64,000 bases of DNA, from assembly GCA_964538515.1 (NCBI GenBank), contig CAZIEW010000022.1, positions 1 through 64,000 on the forward strand. Reading direction: 5' to 3'. The position numbers and the translations under genes were made by a program. Positions 1-8,856 of this stretch are shown here, in pieces. Each line of letters starts with the position of its first letter. The stretch's first letter is position 1. Source of the stretch: CALBZH01 sp964538515 (GTDB lineage: Bacteria; Desulfobacterota; Syntrophobacteria; Syntrophobacterales; Syntrophobacteraceae). The notes beneath the pieces were generated by a model. It saw nothing but the letters and a program-made list of their open reading frames with translations, made no database searches and was not told the DNA's origin.

Positions 1-1
1 C

Positions 2-256
2 CTGCTCAACTCGACCCCCAAGGACCGTTATGGTCGGTACCTTGCCACGTTGTATGTCGACGACCAGGATGTTGGCCTGCGGCTGGTCAGGGACGGACTT
101 GTCCTGGTCTATACGGTCTTTCCGTTTCCAGGCATGGCCTTTTACCTGCAAGAGCAGGAGCTGGCTCGAGCCGGCAGGCGCGGACTGTGGGCAAATGCGG
201 AGATGACCGCCTACGCGTCGTCGCTCATGCGTGAATGGCAAGGGAGGCAGGAATAA
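2..256 (+). CDS. Thermonuclease (SNase)-like protein, C-terminal part
   Basis: Only the last 84 codons are present; the reading frame is open through the left edge of the window. The piece carries the staphylococcal-nuclease core signature DRYGRYLATLYV followed by LVRDGLVLVY, an acidic/aromatic stretch and RRGLWA, which matches the end of the SNase beta-barrel/helix fold. Family members are usually secreted or membrane-anchored Ca2+-dependent nucleases; the signal sequence would lie outside the window. The stop codon overlaps the start of the downstream K+ channel gene by one base (TAATG), so the two are probably translationally coupled. Confidence 0.8.
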   Translation: MLNSTPKDRYGRYLATLYVDDQDVGLRLVRDGLVLVYTVFPFPGMAFYLQEQELARAGRRGLWANAEMTAYASSLMREWQGRQE

Positions 257-1296
257 TGGTCCACGTACTCCAGCACCTCATTCGCTATGTGCTCCACAAT
301 CCTCCGGCCCCATTGCGGCTCACCGTTTTGCTGGCATCGGTCCTCCTCTACGGCATGACCGGCTTTCTCTACTGGGAGCTGCCCGCGAGTCCCGATCTCA
401 ATTGGACTGACGGCTTATGGTACACCATCGTGACTATGACCACGGTCGGCTATGGCGATTTTTTCCCAAAGACTGCAGGCGGCCGATTCTTTGTTGGGGG
501 GCCGGTCATGTTGTTTGGCATCGGGCTCCTCGGCTACGCCCTGTCCGTGGTTGCCGCGGCCCTGGTCAGCTCAAAGACGAAGGAGATTCGAGGCATGTCA
601 TCGTATGTGGGAAGTGGGCACCTGGTCATCATCAATTTTCCGGGCCTCCCGAAAGTCGCACAGGTTCTGGATGAGCTGGCGCATGACCCCTCTTTCAGGA
701 AGCACACTCCGATCCTCCTCGTCGACGAGCACCTCGAAGAGCTTCCCCCTGAGCTTGCGAAACGGGGTGTACACTATGTGAGAGGAAACCCCGTTCGAGA
801 CACCACGCTGAGTCGTGCATCCATTGACAGTGCGTGCTACGTCGTGATCCTTTCGCGCAATCCTTCCGATCCGGCCTCGGACAACTTGAACGTGACCATT
901 GCGCTCGCCGTTGAAGCACGCGAAGGCGAGGTCAAGACCGTCGTCGAATGCGTGGATCCGGCTTCGGAGGAGCTCTTGAGAAAGGCCGGGTGCGATCGCA
1001 TCGTCTGCTCCTCCCGTTTCGACGCGTATTTTCTGAGCCAAGAGCTCTTGAACCCGGGAGTGCAGGAAGTGATTGATGACATGCTCAGCCTTCGAGGCGG
1101 TCAGCAGATCTACTTCATTCCGGTGAAAGCGGAGAGCCGGTTCGAGGAGATCGCGGCCCGTTGCCGGCAGCGGGGTCATTTGGCCCTGGGTGCGAGTACG
1201 GGGGAAGGCATTCGCCTGAATATTGGAGGCGACAAGGTGCTTCGACGCGGAGACCGCGTCATCACCCTTGGGCCTTCCCGCATCAATGAGATCTGA
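256..1296 (+). CDS. Two-TM potassium channel with RCK (TrkA-N) domain
   Basis: A 346-residue inner-membrane K+ channel subunit. A first membrane helix (about residues 22-40) is followed by a pore loop with the selectivity filter TTVGYGDF (residues 62-69) and a second helix (about 80-104). A cytoplasmic Rossmann-like RCK/TrkA-N domain then occupies the remainder, with a TrkA-C-like tail after about residue 270. This is the Kch/MthK layout, in which ligand binding to the RCK ring gates the pore. The ATG at 256 is chosen because AGGGAGG sits 8 bases upstream and the start overlaps the previous stop. An in-frame ATG at 235 lies inside the upstream gene and is less likely. Confidence 0.9.
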   Translation: MVHVLQHLIRYVLHNPPAPLRLTVLLASVLLYGMTGFLYWELPASPDLNWTDGLWYTIVTMTTVGYGDFFPKTAGGRFFVGGPVMLFGIGLLGYALSVVAAALVSSKTKEIRGMSSYVGSGHLVIINFPGLPKVAQVLDELAHDPSFRKHTPILLVDEHLEELPPELAKRGVHYVRGNPVRDTTLSRASIDSACYVVILSRNPSDPASDNLNVTIALAVEAREGEVKTVVECVDPASEELLRKAGCDRIVCSSRFDAYFLSQELLNPGVQEVIDDMLSLRGGQQIYFIPVKAESRFEEIAARCRQRGHLALGASTGEGIRLNIGGDKVLRRGDRVITLGPSRINEI

Positions 1297-1321
1297 GATC
1301 CCGACTTCAAAGCAAAATCTT

Positions 1322-2032
1322 CTATTCGACACGGAGCCCGAATCGCTCCTTGATGCGGTCCACCAGCTTTGGGATGAAAAAGGAAAGGACGAAAAGCCCC
1401 AGGGCGAGACCAATCCTCCAGGAAACCAGGTTGCTCCACTTGCCGCTTGCATACACATCCCTCACGGTTCCGAAAAAGAAGGTGAGGACAAACGTTCCCA
1501 CCAGAATGCCGAGGCCGGTCCCCCAGAGATAGTCTCGAAAGGCGACTTTCGTAAGTCCCATCCCGAAGTTCAAGGGAGTAAAGGGAAAATAGACAAGGCG
1601 CAAATAGAGCACCGTCGCGAATCCGTTTCTTTCGATGGCATCGTCGTACTTTTTCAACCGTTCGCCAATGAGGGATGCGGCAAAATCGCGGCCCAGATAC
1701 CGTCCGATGGTGAACGAGAGCGCGGCACCAGCCATTGCGCCGATCCAGGTTAGGAGAAAACCCCAGTAGGCGCCAAAGATGGCCGCTCCGATGGCCGTCA
1801 AGAGCGTCCCCGGCACAAACAGGCACACACCGATGATATAGAAGCAGACATAGGCCAGAGGCGCCCAATACCCTGCCTGGTGAAGCACCTCCCCTAGTCG
1901 CTCCGTCGTAAGGATGTCCGCAATCGGGGACCATCGGACCGCAACGACAGCGGCAACAATGAAAGCAGCCAGAGTCAAAGCCTTCAGAATTGGTTTTCCG
2001 GCCGAAACGGGTTGCTTGGCGGGATCCTCCAC
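1322..2032 (-). CDS. TVP38/TMEM64 (DedA-like, SNARE-associated) membrane protein
   Basis: A 236-residue polytopic membrane protein. A hydrophobic helix near residues 17-35 is followed by the domain core (about 60-200), with the glycine-rich re-entrant segment GAAIFGAYWGFLLTWIG and the motif SFTIGRYLGRDF typical of the TVP38/VTT family. VTT-domain proteins are linked to lipid scrambling or undecaprenyl-phosphate recycling in bacteria, but the substrate here cannot be read from sequence. It is convergent with the K+ channel gene (25 bases between stops) and divergent from the EPS genes. An EPS link through lipid-carrier recycling is possible but speculative. Confidence 0.85.
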   Translation of the reverse strand: MEDPAKQPVSAGKPILKALTLAAFIVAAVVAVRWSPIADILTTERLGEVLHQAGYWAPLAYVCFYIIGVCLFVPGTLLTAIGAAIFGAYWGFLLTWIGAMAGAALSFTIGRYLGRDFAASLIGERLKKYDDAIERNGFATVLYLRLVYFPFTPLNFGMGLTKVAFRDYLWGTGLGILVGTFVLTFFFGTVRDVYASGKWSNLVSWRIGLALGLFVLSFFIPKLVDRIKERFGLRVE

Positions 2033-2144
2033 AGAGTCGCCTCCTTCAAGGTGAATGCTTTATTTTATGGGAAAAAGCTCATACCACTCAAGGCTCTGTT
2101 TTCACAGGCCCGAGCTGGCCCTGCCGGAGAGAGCCGGCCAGAAA

Positions 2145-2160
2145 CGGTGCCTGCCTTGCA
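2145..2160 (+). promoter_or_regulatory. Possible sigma-54 promoter upstream of the EPS plus-strand unit
   Basis: CGGTGC-N5-TTGCA: the invariant GG and GC dinucleotides are 10 bases apart, as in the -24/-12 consensus TGGCAC-N5-TTGCW. The -12 half is perfect and the -24 half keeps GG and the final C. It lies about 140 bases before the secreted unknown at 2303. The surrounding 2033-2302 intergenic region (270 bases) holds no other clear gene. Confidence 0.4.
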
Positions 2161-2302
2161 AAAATCCCCACGGGCCCGTGCCGAGCGAGCGTCAACTCGG
2201 TTGTAGACGAAGCCCTCCATGTTTTAAGATAGGTATCATTGATCTTGTGACGGTGGAACCGTCTCCATGTGACTGTCCGTTCTGAAAAGGGGGTATTGGC
2301 TC

Positions 2303-2938
2303 ATGTGCCGCAATCGGAGACTCCTGCTCTTGATCATGAGTCTGCTCCTATTGGCCGCCGCAACTGAAGAGACGACACACGCCCAGGACCTGCTTTCAGA
2401 CAGTGGCGAGAGTCCCAAGTATTTCCTCCTGAAGCTCTCGGGAAGTGTGCAGAAAGAGCACTTCACCGATGCACGGGCGATTCTCACGATCGAGCAGCCT
2501 CCACCCTTGAGCACCCACGAGTACCTGGTCATCATTCAGGGGTATCCCCAAAAGAACAGCCGCAACACATTCTACTGGCACTCCGAGGAAAGCTCCATGC
2601 TCACCCTCTCGACGGAGATCACGTGCGACATCCGTCCTGGATATTCCAAACAGCCGGATATCCATTTCTTCTATTTGAGCCCGTCGCTGCTGGAGTCCAG
2701 GGTTTTTCTGACCCAGCAGGAGGGTGCGCGCCGGAAGATGGCGGAAAACATGGCGCTGCCCACCCGGGTGGAGGCGCGCTCAGGCAGGCTCGAGCTGCGC
2801 ATTTTGGGCGATCAGGTTTCGGGGAGCGTGTCCATGAAAGGTTACGACTCCATCGACCGGGCCTACGTGGAGTACCGGGCAAATTTGAGCGGGCAGAAGT
2901 ATTTGCCGATAGAACCAAAGCAGCAGTTGAGAAAATAG
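2303..2938 (+). CDS. Secreted protein of unknown function
   Basis: A 211-residue protein with a clear signal peptide: basic start MCRNRRLLLL, hydrophobic core to about residue 22, and a probable signal-peptidase site near THAQ-DL (about residue 30). I do not recognise the mature part. It looks like an all-beta domain, with alternating polar/hydrophobic strands and segments such as YFLLKLSGSVQ and EYLVIIQGYP, and no visible catalytic motif. It sits 31 bases upstream of the Asp-box propeller protein in the same orientation, so the two may be co-expressed periplasmic or surface components of the EPS locus. No database comparison was possible. Confidence 0.65.
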   Translation: MCRNRRLLLLIMSLLLLAAATEETTHAQDLLSDSGESPKYFLLKLSGSVQKEHFTDARAILTIEQPPPLSTHEYLVIIQGYPQKNSRNTFYWHSEESSMLTLSTEITCDIRPGYSKQPDIHFFYLSPSLLESRVFLTQQEGARRKMAENMALPTRVEARSGRLELRILGDQVSGSVSMKGYDSIDRAYVEYRANLSGQKYLPIEPKQQLRK

Positions 2939-2969
2939 GTTCTATCGGTACCCTTAGGAGGACTCCTCC

Positions 2970-5114
2970 ATGTTCACGCCCAAAGCTCGCTTCCGTGTAC
3001 TCTGGCTCAGTTGCCTTCTGGTCGCCCCGCTTGCCTGGCTGCCGTTGGCCCAGGCATCCGATGAGGTCTCTCCTCCCGCGGCGCCTCTGCTGGCCGCCGT
3101 CAATGCTCCCTCCAATCTGCGGGTCTGGGATGGGAGATCGACTCCAGATGGCCCGCGGCCCTTTCAGCTCATCCCAACCGGCTACGGCGGTGGAGGGCGG
3201 TTCACTTCGATTGCGCTCGACTCCTCCAGTCCTGGCGTTCAGTTTGTCGGCTCCGATGTGGCCGGGGTCTTTCGAAGCACCGACTCCGGCAAGACCTTCG
3301 AGCTCAAAGGGAGCAGCTTCGAGGGCTTCACCGTCGCGGATATGCAGCCGAATCCATTGATGCCGGGACAGGTCGTTCTTCTCACGGATGACGGGCTATA
3401 TGCAACGACAGACCACGGAGCATCGTGGCAGAAACTGAGCTCGCAGCTTCGGTATGCCGCCCGGTATCCCGGAAGTCATTTGATGGCCTTTTCTCAGGAT
3501 TCAGCTTGGGTCGCGACCGATGCAGACGGAGTTTTCAAGGCTTCTTTCACCGTCTCCGGACTGCAAACCGTGAGATTGGCGGGGCTCGAAACGATCCTGA
3601 TTACGTCCCTGACCTACCATCAGGGGGTCTTGTATGCGGGCACGATGCAAGGGGTTTATCGATATCGGAACGGTCGCTGGGAGACGTTCAACTCGGGACT
3701 CCCCTCGAGGAGCCTCCAGATTGTCGACATGATCTCCCATGCACAGGGGAAGCTCTATCTGGTCGAAAAAACAAACGGAGTCTACCAGTTGGATCCTTCA
3801 GCCGGGAGCTGGAAGGCTAGAGGCAAGCCCACACTGTCCCCTTACACGTTCAAGGCTCTGGCCGTGAGTCCCGCGAACGCTGACGTCCTGCTTCTTGGCT
3901 CTCACCCCGACGACTGGCCTTATCGCCTCTACAAATCGACGGATGGTGGGGTCAGCTGGAGAGTCATTCAGGCCTTTGAGCTGGATCCGCACGGTGCTCA
4001 GAACTGGGCTGCTTCACTGACGTCCGTGGAAGAAATGCGGTTTACGTCGGACGATGGCAATCACGTGTGGCTCACCGACTGGTGGAACGTGTGGCAGAGC
4101 TCCGACGGAGGGGAGAGCTGGAAGCAGGTGCACAGAGGGCTCCAGAACACCGTGGTCAACGACATCAAAACACACCCTGCCCTGCCACAGACCCTATTCC
4201 TGTGCGCGATGGACAACGGACTGATGGTTTCCACCGATGGCGGAAGTACCTGGAAGCGCCGGATGAACGGGGTTCTTGACGGCCATGCCCAGGAGATCGA
4301 GATTTCCGTCTCGAATCCGTCGAAGATGTACCTCCTCGCCCAGCCTTGGGGGAGGAAGGACCGGATCTTTGTTTACAAGAGCCTCGACGGCGGTGCATCG
4401 TGGCAAGACATCAGCCTGCCCACGCCGTCGCAGCCCCTGCCTTCGCTCGGCTATGTGGATGGGCTCCCGACCAATCTCGAGATCGATCCCGTCTCCGATG
4501 ACACGGTCTATGTCGGCACCAACGGCTATGGTGTCTTCAAGACGACCGACGGCGGCAAGACCTGGGCAAGCGCCAGCACAGGTCTCACGACTCCGTATAT
4601 CAAGGGGCCTCATGCCCTGCTGGTCCATCCGGGAAGCCCCGGAACGCTTTATGCGAGCACGCAGGCCGGAGGCATCTTCAAGACAACCAACGGTGGAGTC
4701 TCATGGAGCGCCATCTCCCCGGGATTCACCTTTTCCTTTGGAATGGCGATGGATCCCACGAACCCCAATCATCTCCTCGTCGGCCTGCCGGAGAAGCGCG
4801 TCTTGGCTTCGTTTGACGCTGGAAGTCACTGGAAAGAAGCTCAGCTGCCCGGCACCGCTCCTGATTACATTGCCTCCTATGCCGTTGCTTTCTCCCCAAC
4901 CGATCCGAAGATGGTCGTGGTCGGCACACTCGCCTACGACTACAAAGCGGCCGACGGTCTCTTTCTCAGCCGCGATGGTGGCTTGACCTTTGAGTCGATT
5001 TCCTCCGAACTTCCGAGAGTCAACGCACTCTGCTTCGAATGGCCGAGGGAAGGATCGGGCCGCTTTTTAGCCGGCTTCAACGGGATCGGCATGTATCTTG
5101 GGCTGCCGCAATGA
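2970..5114 (+). CDS. Secreted Asp-box (BNR/VPS10-like) beta-propeller protein
   Basis: A 714-residue exported protein. The signal peptide (hydrophobic about residues 10-28) ends near AQA-SDE. The mature chain carries ten Asp-box motifs of the form S/T-x-D/N-x-G-x-S/T-W/F: STDSGKTF, TTDHGASW, STDGGVSW, SSDGGESW, STDGGSTW, SLDGGASW, TTDGGKTW, TTNGGVSW, SFDAGSHW and SRDGGLTF. That implies one or two beta-propellers of the sialidase/sortilin/YCF48 superfamily. No sialidase arginine triad is apparent, so a binding, scaffolding or polysaccharide-handling role is more likely than hydrolysis. A strong TAGGAGG is placed before the ATG. The stop overlaps the next glycosyltransferase start (ATGA), tying it to EPS assembly. 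Confidence 0.85.
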   Translation: MFTPKARFRVLWLSCLLVAPLAWLPLAQASDEVSPPAAPLLAAVNAPSNLRVWDGRSTPDGPRPFQLIPTGYGGGGRFTSIALDSSSPGVQFVGSDVAGVFRSTDSGKTFELKGSSFEGFTVADMQPNPLMPGQVVLLTDDGLYATTDHGASWQKLSSQLRYAARYPGSHLMAFSQDSAWVATDADGVFKASFTVSGLQTVRLAGLETILITSLTYHQGVLYAGTMQGVYRYRNGRWETFNSGLPSRSLQIVDMISHAQGKLYLVEKTNGVYQLDPSAGSWKARGKPTLSPYTFKALAVSPANADVLLLGSHPDDWPYRLYKSTDGGVSWRVIQAFELDPHGAQNWAASLTSVEEMRFTSDDGNHVWLTDWWNVWQSSDGGESWKQVHRGLQNTVVNDIKTHPALPQTLFLCAMDNGLMVSTDGGSTWKRRMNGVLDGHAQEIEISVSNPSKMYLLAQPWGRKDRIFVYKSLDGGASWQDISLPTPSQPLPSLGYVDGLPTNLEIDPVSDDTVYVGTNGYGVFKTTDGGKTWASASTGLTTPYIKGPHALLVHPGSPGTLYASTQAGGIFKTTNGGVSWSAISPGFTFSFGMAMDPTNPNHLLVGLPEKRVLASFDAGSHWKEAQLPGTAPDYIASYAVAFSPTDPKMVVVGTLAYDYKAADGLFLSRDGGLTFESISSELPRVNALCFEWPREGSGRFLAGFNGIGMYLGLPQ

Positions 5115-6382
5115 GGATCCTCCTGTGCAACAAGTATTTTTTTCTCAACGGAGGAACCGAAAAATACCTGTTTGATTTGATGGCGCACCTGGCATCCAGG
5201 GGACATTCTCTTGTCCCCTTCAGCGGCCGATACGACCTCAATTGCCCTTCGCCGTACTCCAGCTATTTTCTTGAGCCCCCTGTGGCTTCTTCCGCCGCCC
5301 ACTTTAAGGACTTCAGGATTTCCGCGCCCGCGCTTCTCCGCCTCCTGGACCGCTGCGTCTATTCGCTCGAAGCAAAGAGAAAGCTGCGTCTCCTCCTCGA
5401 TGATCTCGGGCAGGTGGACGTAGCCTATGTCCTCAACATCTATAACTACATGTCTCCCAGCATCCTGCACACCCTGGCGGCAAGAGGGGTCCCCGTCGTG
5501 ATGCAGGTGGGAGACTACAACCTGATGTGTCCCAATTACGTCTTCATGAGAAACGAGAAGCCGTGTACCCTCTGCAGGGGGCGCAGCTACTTCCACGGTC
5601 TGATCCACCGTTGCGTCAAAGGGAGCTGGGGGGCATCCGCCATACGGGTCGCCGCGATGTATATCCACCGCTGGCTGGATATCTATCGATCGGTTGCGGC
5701 GTTCGTCGTGCCGTGCCTCTTCATGAGAGACCAAATGATCCAGGGCGGATTTCCGGAAGAGCGCATCCAGCTCATCCGCTACCCGGTGGTGGCATCCGAA
5801 ATCCCCAAGCGGCCGACAAAGAGGAGCGCGATCCTGTACTTTGGAAGGATCTCTCGGGAGAAAGGACTCGATATTCTCATCCGCGCGTACCAGCGGTACA
5901 AAGATGCCCAAAAGCCCAGCCTGGTTCTGATGGGAAGGGACTACGACGGAGAGACGGCGAGACTTCGCCGGCTCATCGGACCCGAGGATGCTGACAGAAT
6001 CCATTTTCTAGGCTTCTCCGCCGGACCCGAGCTTTCCAGGCAGATTTCGGAGGCCCTTTTCACCGTAGTCCCCAGTCGTTGGTACGACAACGCCCCTCTC
6101 AGCGTCTACGAAAGCCTGGCCAGCGGAACACCGGTTCTAGGGGCTCGAATCGGCGGGATCCCAGAGCAAATCGAAGATGGCGTCACGGGCAAGCTGTTTG
6201 AGCCGGACTCCGAAACGGACCTCTTTGAAGGACTTGTGTGGATGATCCGACAGGGAGAGCGGCTGGAGGACATGGGTCGTGCCGGACGAAACCAGGTTTT
6301 GCGCGAGCTTCGCATCGAAAAGCATGCGGATGATCTCCTGGCACTCTTCCACTCCGTCAACCGACGTCGCGTCTTAAAGTGA
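5111..6382 (+). CDS. GT4-family glycosyltransferase
   Basis: A 423-residue GT-B glycosyltransferase. The N-terminal Rossmann half has the acceptor-site glycine motif NGGTEKYLFDL (about residues 13-23). The C-terminal half has the nucleotide-sugar-binding pattern YFGRISREKGLDILI and the E-x7-E-type region VVPSRWYDNAPLSVYESLA. A cysteine-rich segment (CPNYVFM..CTLCRGR..HRC, about residues 140-165) is shared by one GT4 subgroup and could be a metal site or structural insert. It transfers an activated sugar to a lipid-linked EPS intermediate on the cytoplasmic face; the sugar is unknown. The start at 5111 overlaps the previous stop (ATGA); an upstream in-frame ATG at 5039 lies inside that gene. 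Confidence 0.88.
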   Translation: MRILLCNKYFFLNGGTEKYLFDLMAHLASRGHSLVPFSGRYDLNCPSPYSSYFLEPPVASSAAHFKDFRISAPALLRLLDRCVYSLEAKRKLRLLLDDLGQVDVAYVLNIYNYMSPSILHTLAARGVPVVMQVGDYNLMCPNYVFMRNEKPCTLCRGRSYFHGLIHRCVKGSWGASAIRVAAMYIHRWLDIYRSVAAFVVPCLFMRDQMIQGGFPEERIQLIRYPVVASEIPKRPTKRSAILYFGRISREKGLDILIRAYQRYKDAQKPSLVLMGRDYDGETARLRRLIGPEDADRIHFLGFSAGPELSRQISEALFTVVPSRWYDNAPLSVYESLASGTPVLGARIGGIPEQIEDGVTGKLFEPDSETDLFEGLVWMIRQGERLEDMGRAGRNQVLRELRIEKHADDLLALFHSVNRRRVLK

Positions 6383-6395
6383 GGCACTGTTGCCC

Positions 6396-7583
6396 ATGGA
6401 GCCTGTCCGCCTCACCGTTCTGGCTTCTTCACTCACCGTCGGGGGAGCCGAGCAGCTGCTGTTGGAGCTTCTGAGGAACTTGAGCCCAGAGCGCTTTCAG
6501 ACCAAGATCGTGCTCCTCAGGGACCCCGGGCCGCTAGGGAATGAGGTTCGTGCCCTGGGGTACCCGGTGGACTCGGGTCTCCTCCACTCCACCATCGATC
6601 TCCTGGGCTTTCCCCGTCTCGTGAGGTCCTTTCGGCGCGGACGCACCGACGTCCTGCTCTTGATCAACCATCGCAACGCCCTCTTCTTCGGCGTTCCGGC
6701 CGCAAAGATTGCAGGGGTCAAGGTGATCGTCAACTGGGAGAATGAAACCTACAAGCGGTATTCCCATCATGCACTGACGATGCTCGGACGTCGCGTCGTC
6801 CACCTTGGTGTCGACCGGATTGTTGCGGCAGCGAACGGCCACAAAGACTACATTGCTCGAATCGAGGGTCTTCCCGAACGAAAGATTTCCGTCATTTACA
6901 ATGGCGTGAATCCCGATCGATTCAGGTCCGGCTTGTGTTCGAAGGAGGCGAAGCGGCGGTTGGGAATCGACGCTGACGCGCCCGTGGTCGGCATCGTGGC
7001 TGCACTGCGGCCGGACAAGGCTCATGCCGTCTTTCTCAGAGCGGCGCGCATGATCTTGGATCGTTTGCCTGAAGCCCATTTTCTTGTCGTCGGTGATGGA
7101 CCTGAAAGACACAAGCTCGTGCAAATCAGTCGAGAGCTGCAACTCGAGCCGAGGGTCCATTTCCTCGGCATTCAGCGACAGCTGGGAGATATTTTCGCCG
7201 CCATGGACGTGAGCACGCTTTCTTCCAATCCCGAGCAGGAGACACTCTCGGTCGCCGCCATCGAGGCCATGTCTGCGGGTGTGCCCATCGTGTGCACAGA
7301 GGTCGGATTCATGCGGGAGATCGTGCTCCCCGGTGTCACCGGAGCCTTGGCCAGAGTTGGAGACGCGGCTGACCTTGCGGCCAAAGTGCTCTCGTTGCTG
7401 GTCGATGAAAGCGGGCGGTCGAGGATGGGCCGGAATGCCTCCGCGCTTGTTGAGAAGTGCTTGACATCTCGCGTGATGACTCGCGCCTTCGAAACGCTGT
7501 TCATCGACAGCCTCACCCATAAGACCGCGTGGAGAGGTCATGATCGTCGACTCTCCAACAGAGGGCTGTTGAAAGTGTTTTAG
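6396..7583 (+). CDS. GT4-family glycosyltransferase
   Basis: A protein of about 395 residues with a two-domain GT-B fold. The N-terminus has LTVGGAEQLLLELLRNL, and the hinge carries SVIYNGVNPDRF. The C-terminal domain reads VGIVAALRPDKAHAVFLRA and ends in SSNPEQETLSVAAIEAMSAGVPIV, the donor-binding E-x7-E region. It should add one sugar to the EPS repeat unit. The start is uncertain: ATG 6396 or TTG 6390 (GAGG lies 5 bases before the TTG and 11 before the ATG). It lies 13 bases after the preceding glycosyltransferase, clearly in the same operon. Confidence 0.88.
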   Translation: MEPVRLTVLASSLTVGGAEQLLLELLRNLSPERFQTKIVLLRDPGPLGNEVRALGYPVDSGLLHSTIDLLGFPRLVRSFRRGRTDVLLLINHRNALFFGVPAAKIAGVKVIVNWENETYKRYSHHALTMLGRRVVHLGVDRIVAAANGHKDYIARIEGLPERKISVIYNGVNPDRFRSGLCSKEAKRRLGIDADAPVVGIVAALRPDKAHAVFLRAARMILDRLPEAHFLVVGDGPERHKLVQISRELQLEPRVHFLGIQRQLGDIFAAMDVSTLSSNPEQETLSVAAIEAMSAGVPIVCTEVGFMREIVLPGVTGALARVGDAADLAAKVLSLLVDESGRSRMGRNASALVEKCLTSRVMTRAFETLFIDSLTHKTAWRGHDRRLSNRGLLKVF

Positions 7584-7602
7584 AAGAGCGAGAAGGGATG
7601 GC

Positions 7603-8856
7603 ATGCCCGTCACAAGAACCCCAAATGCTCGCGTACTCGTCCTGGACGGTGAGCTTGAATCCACATTGGCGGTAGTCCGTTCGCTCGGCAGGAAGGGGAT
7701 TGAAGTCCACGTCGGCTCTTGCGCGCCCCGACCCATTTCGGCCTACTCGCGCTATTGCAAGCGCTTCCTGCCTTATCCCGATCCCGTTTACGATGTTGCG
7801 GGATTTCAGGCGTTCATTCTGGAGTGCGTCGAGGGAAACGCCTATTCGCTCGTCGTCCCCGTGACGGACCTGACCATCTGCCCCCTCATGCCGATCCGGA
7901 GAGAAGTTGAAGACCGCTGCCCCGTCGCCATGGCATCGAACCGCTCCCTTTCCCTTGCGCATAGCAAGAGCATCACCTACGAACTGGCGGGACGTTGCGG
8001 CGTCCCCGTCCCACGATCCATCACGGTCACAAGGCTTGACGATACTGACATCGCCAGGGCAGCCCTCCCCCGGCCCGTGGTGATCAAGCCAGACCGATCG
8101 CGAGTGTGGGCTGCGGGTGAAGCCGGCGCTCACTTGCGAACCGCTTATGGGTTTGACCACCAGAGGATCGAAGCAGAAGTCAGGCGACTTCTAGGGTACG
8201 GACCGGTGGTGCTCCAAGAGCACATCCGAGGCGACGCTGTCGGTCTGGGGGTTCTGGCATCCGGCGGCCGCGTCCTGACCTCGTTCCAGTTTCGAAGCCT
8301 CCACGAGGTGCCCCTGACGGGAGGAATCAGCTCGCTCCGCGTGAGTGAGCCCGTGGATCCCGTCCTTGCGCGTTATTGCTCGATGCTCCTCGAGGCCCTG
8401 GAATGGGACGGCGTAGCCCATGTGGAATTCATCCGACGCGAGAGCACACGCGCGTATTCGTTCATGGAGATCAACGGCAGGTTCTGGGCCTCCCTTCCAT
8501 TGGCCCTCGCGGCGGGGATGGACTTTCCGGGGCATTTCTACGACCTGCTCGCCCATGAGCGACATCGTTTTCCCGAAAGCTACCGCACGGGCGTGCGCTG
8601 TCGGTTGCTTTACCGCGAGATCGATTGGGCGAAGGAGGTTCTTCGGAGGCTATTGAGACGAGAAGCAGACGCGCTCGTCGTGCTGCCCGAGCGGAGCAGC
8701 ATCGTCGCCGATATCCTGGGCCTGCTCAATCCTTTTCAGCGCACGGATGTCATGGACTTTCTGGATCCCATCCCCGATGGGTACGACCGGGTGCGCTTTC
8801 TTGTGCGAGCGGTCCATGAAGCGGCACGCATCGTCCTGAGGGAGAAATCTGAATGA
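7603..8856 (+). CDS. ATP-grasp domain protein
   Basis: A 417-residue ATP-grasp enzyme. A pre-ATP-grasp Rossmann-like region (residues 10-110) is followed by the nucleotide-binding lobes. Visible elements are PRPVVIKPDRSR, VVLQEHIRGDAVG, the late strand WDGVAHVEFIRR, and the Mg2+-binding FMEINGRFWASL near residue 290. ATP-grasp ligases join a carboxylate to an amine or thiol through an acylphosphate. Carbamoyl-phosphate-synthase-like members occur repeatedly in EPS loci, where they may decorate sugars with amino acids or small amides. The substrate is unknown. The stop overlaps the next start (ATGA) at 8853, so it is co-translated with the deacetylase. Confidence 0.82.
   Translation: MPVTRTPNARVLVLDGELESTLAVVRSLGRKGIEVHVGSCAPRPISAYSRYCKRFLPYPDPVYDVAGFQAFILECVEGNAYSLVVPVTDLTICPLMPIRREVEDRCPVAMASNRSLSLAHSKSITYELAGRCGVPVPRSITVTRLDDTDIARAALPRPVVIKPDRSRVWAAGEAGAHLRTAYGFDHQRIEAEVRRLLGYGPVVLQEHIRGDAVGLGVLASGGRVLTSFQFRSLHEVPLTGGISSLRVSEPVDPVLARYCSMLLEALEWDGVAHVEFIRRESTRAYSFMEINGRFWASLPLALAAGMDFPGHFYDLLAHERHRFPESYRTGVRCRLLYREIDWAKEVLRRLLRREADALVVLPERSSIVADILGLLNPFQRTDVMDFLDPIPDGYDRVRFLVRAVHEAARIVLREKSE

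Noticed and set aside
598..1458. Long minus-strand frame (286 codons) opposite the K+ channel gene
   Set aside because: It is antisense to a well-supported channel/RCK gene, has no recognisable domain and no ribosome-binding site.
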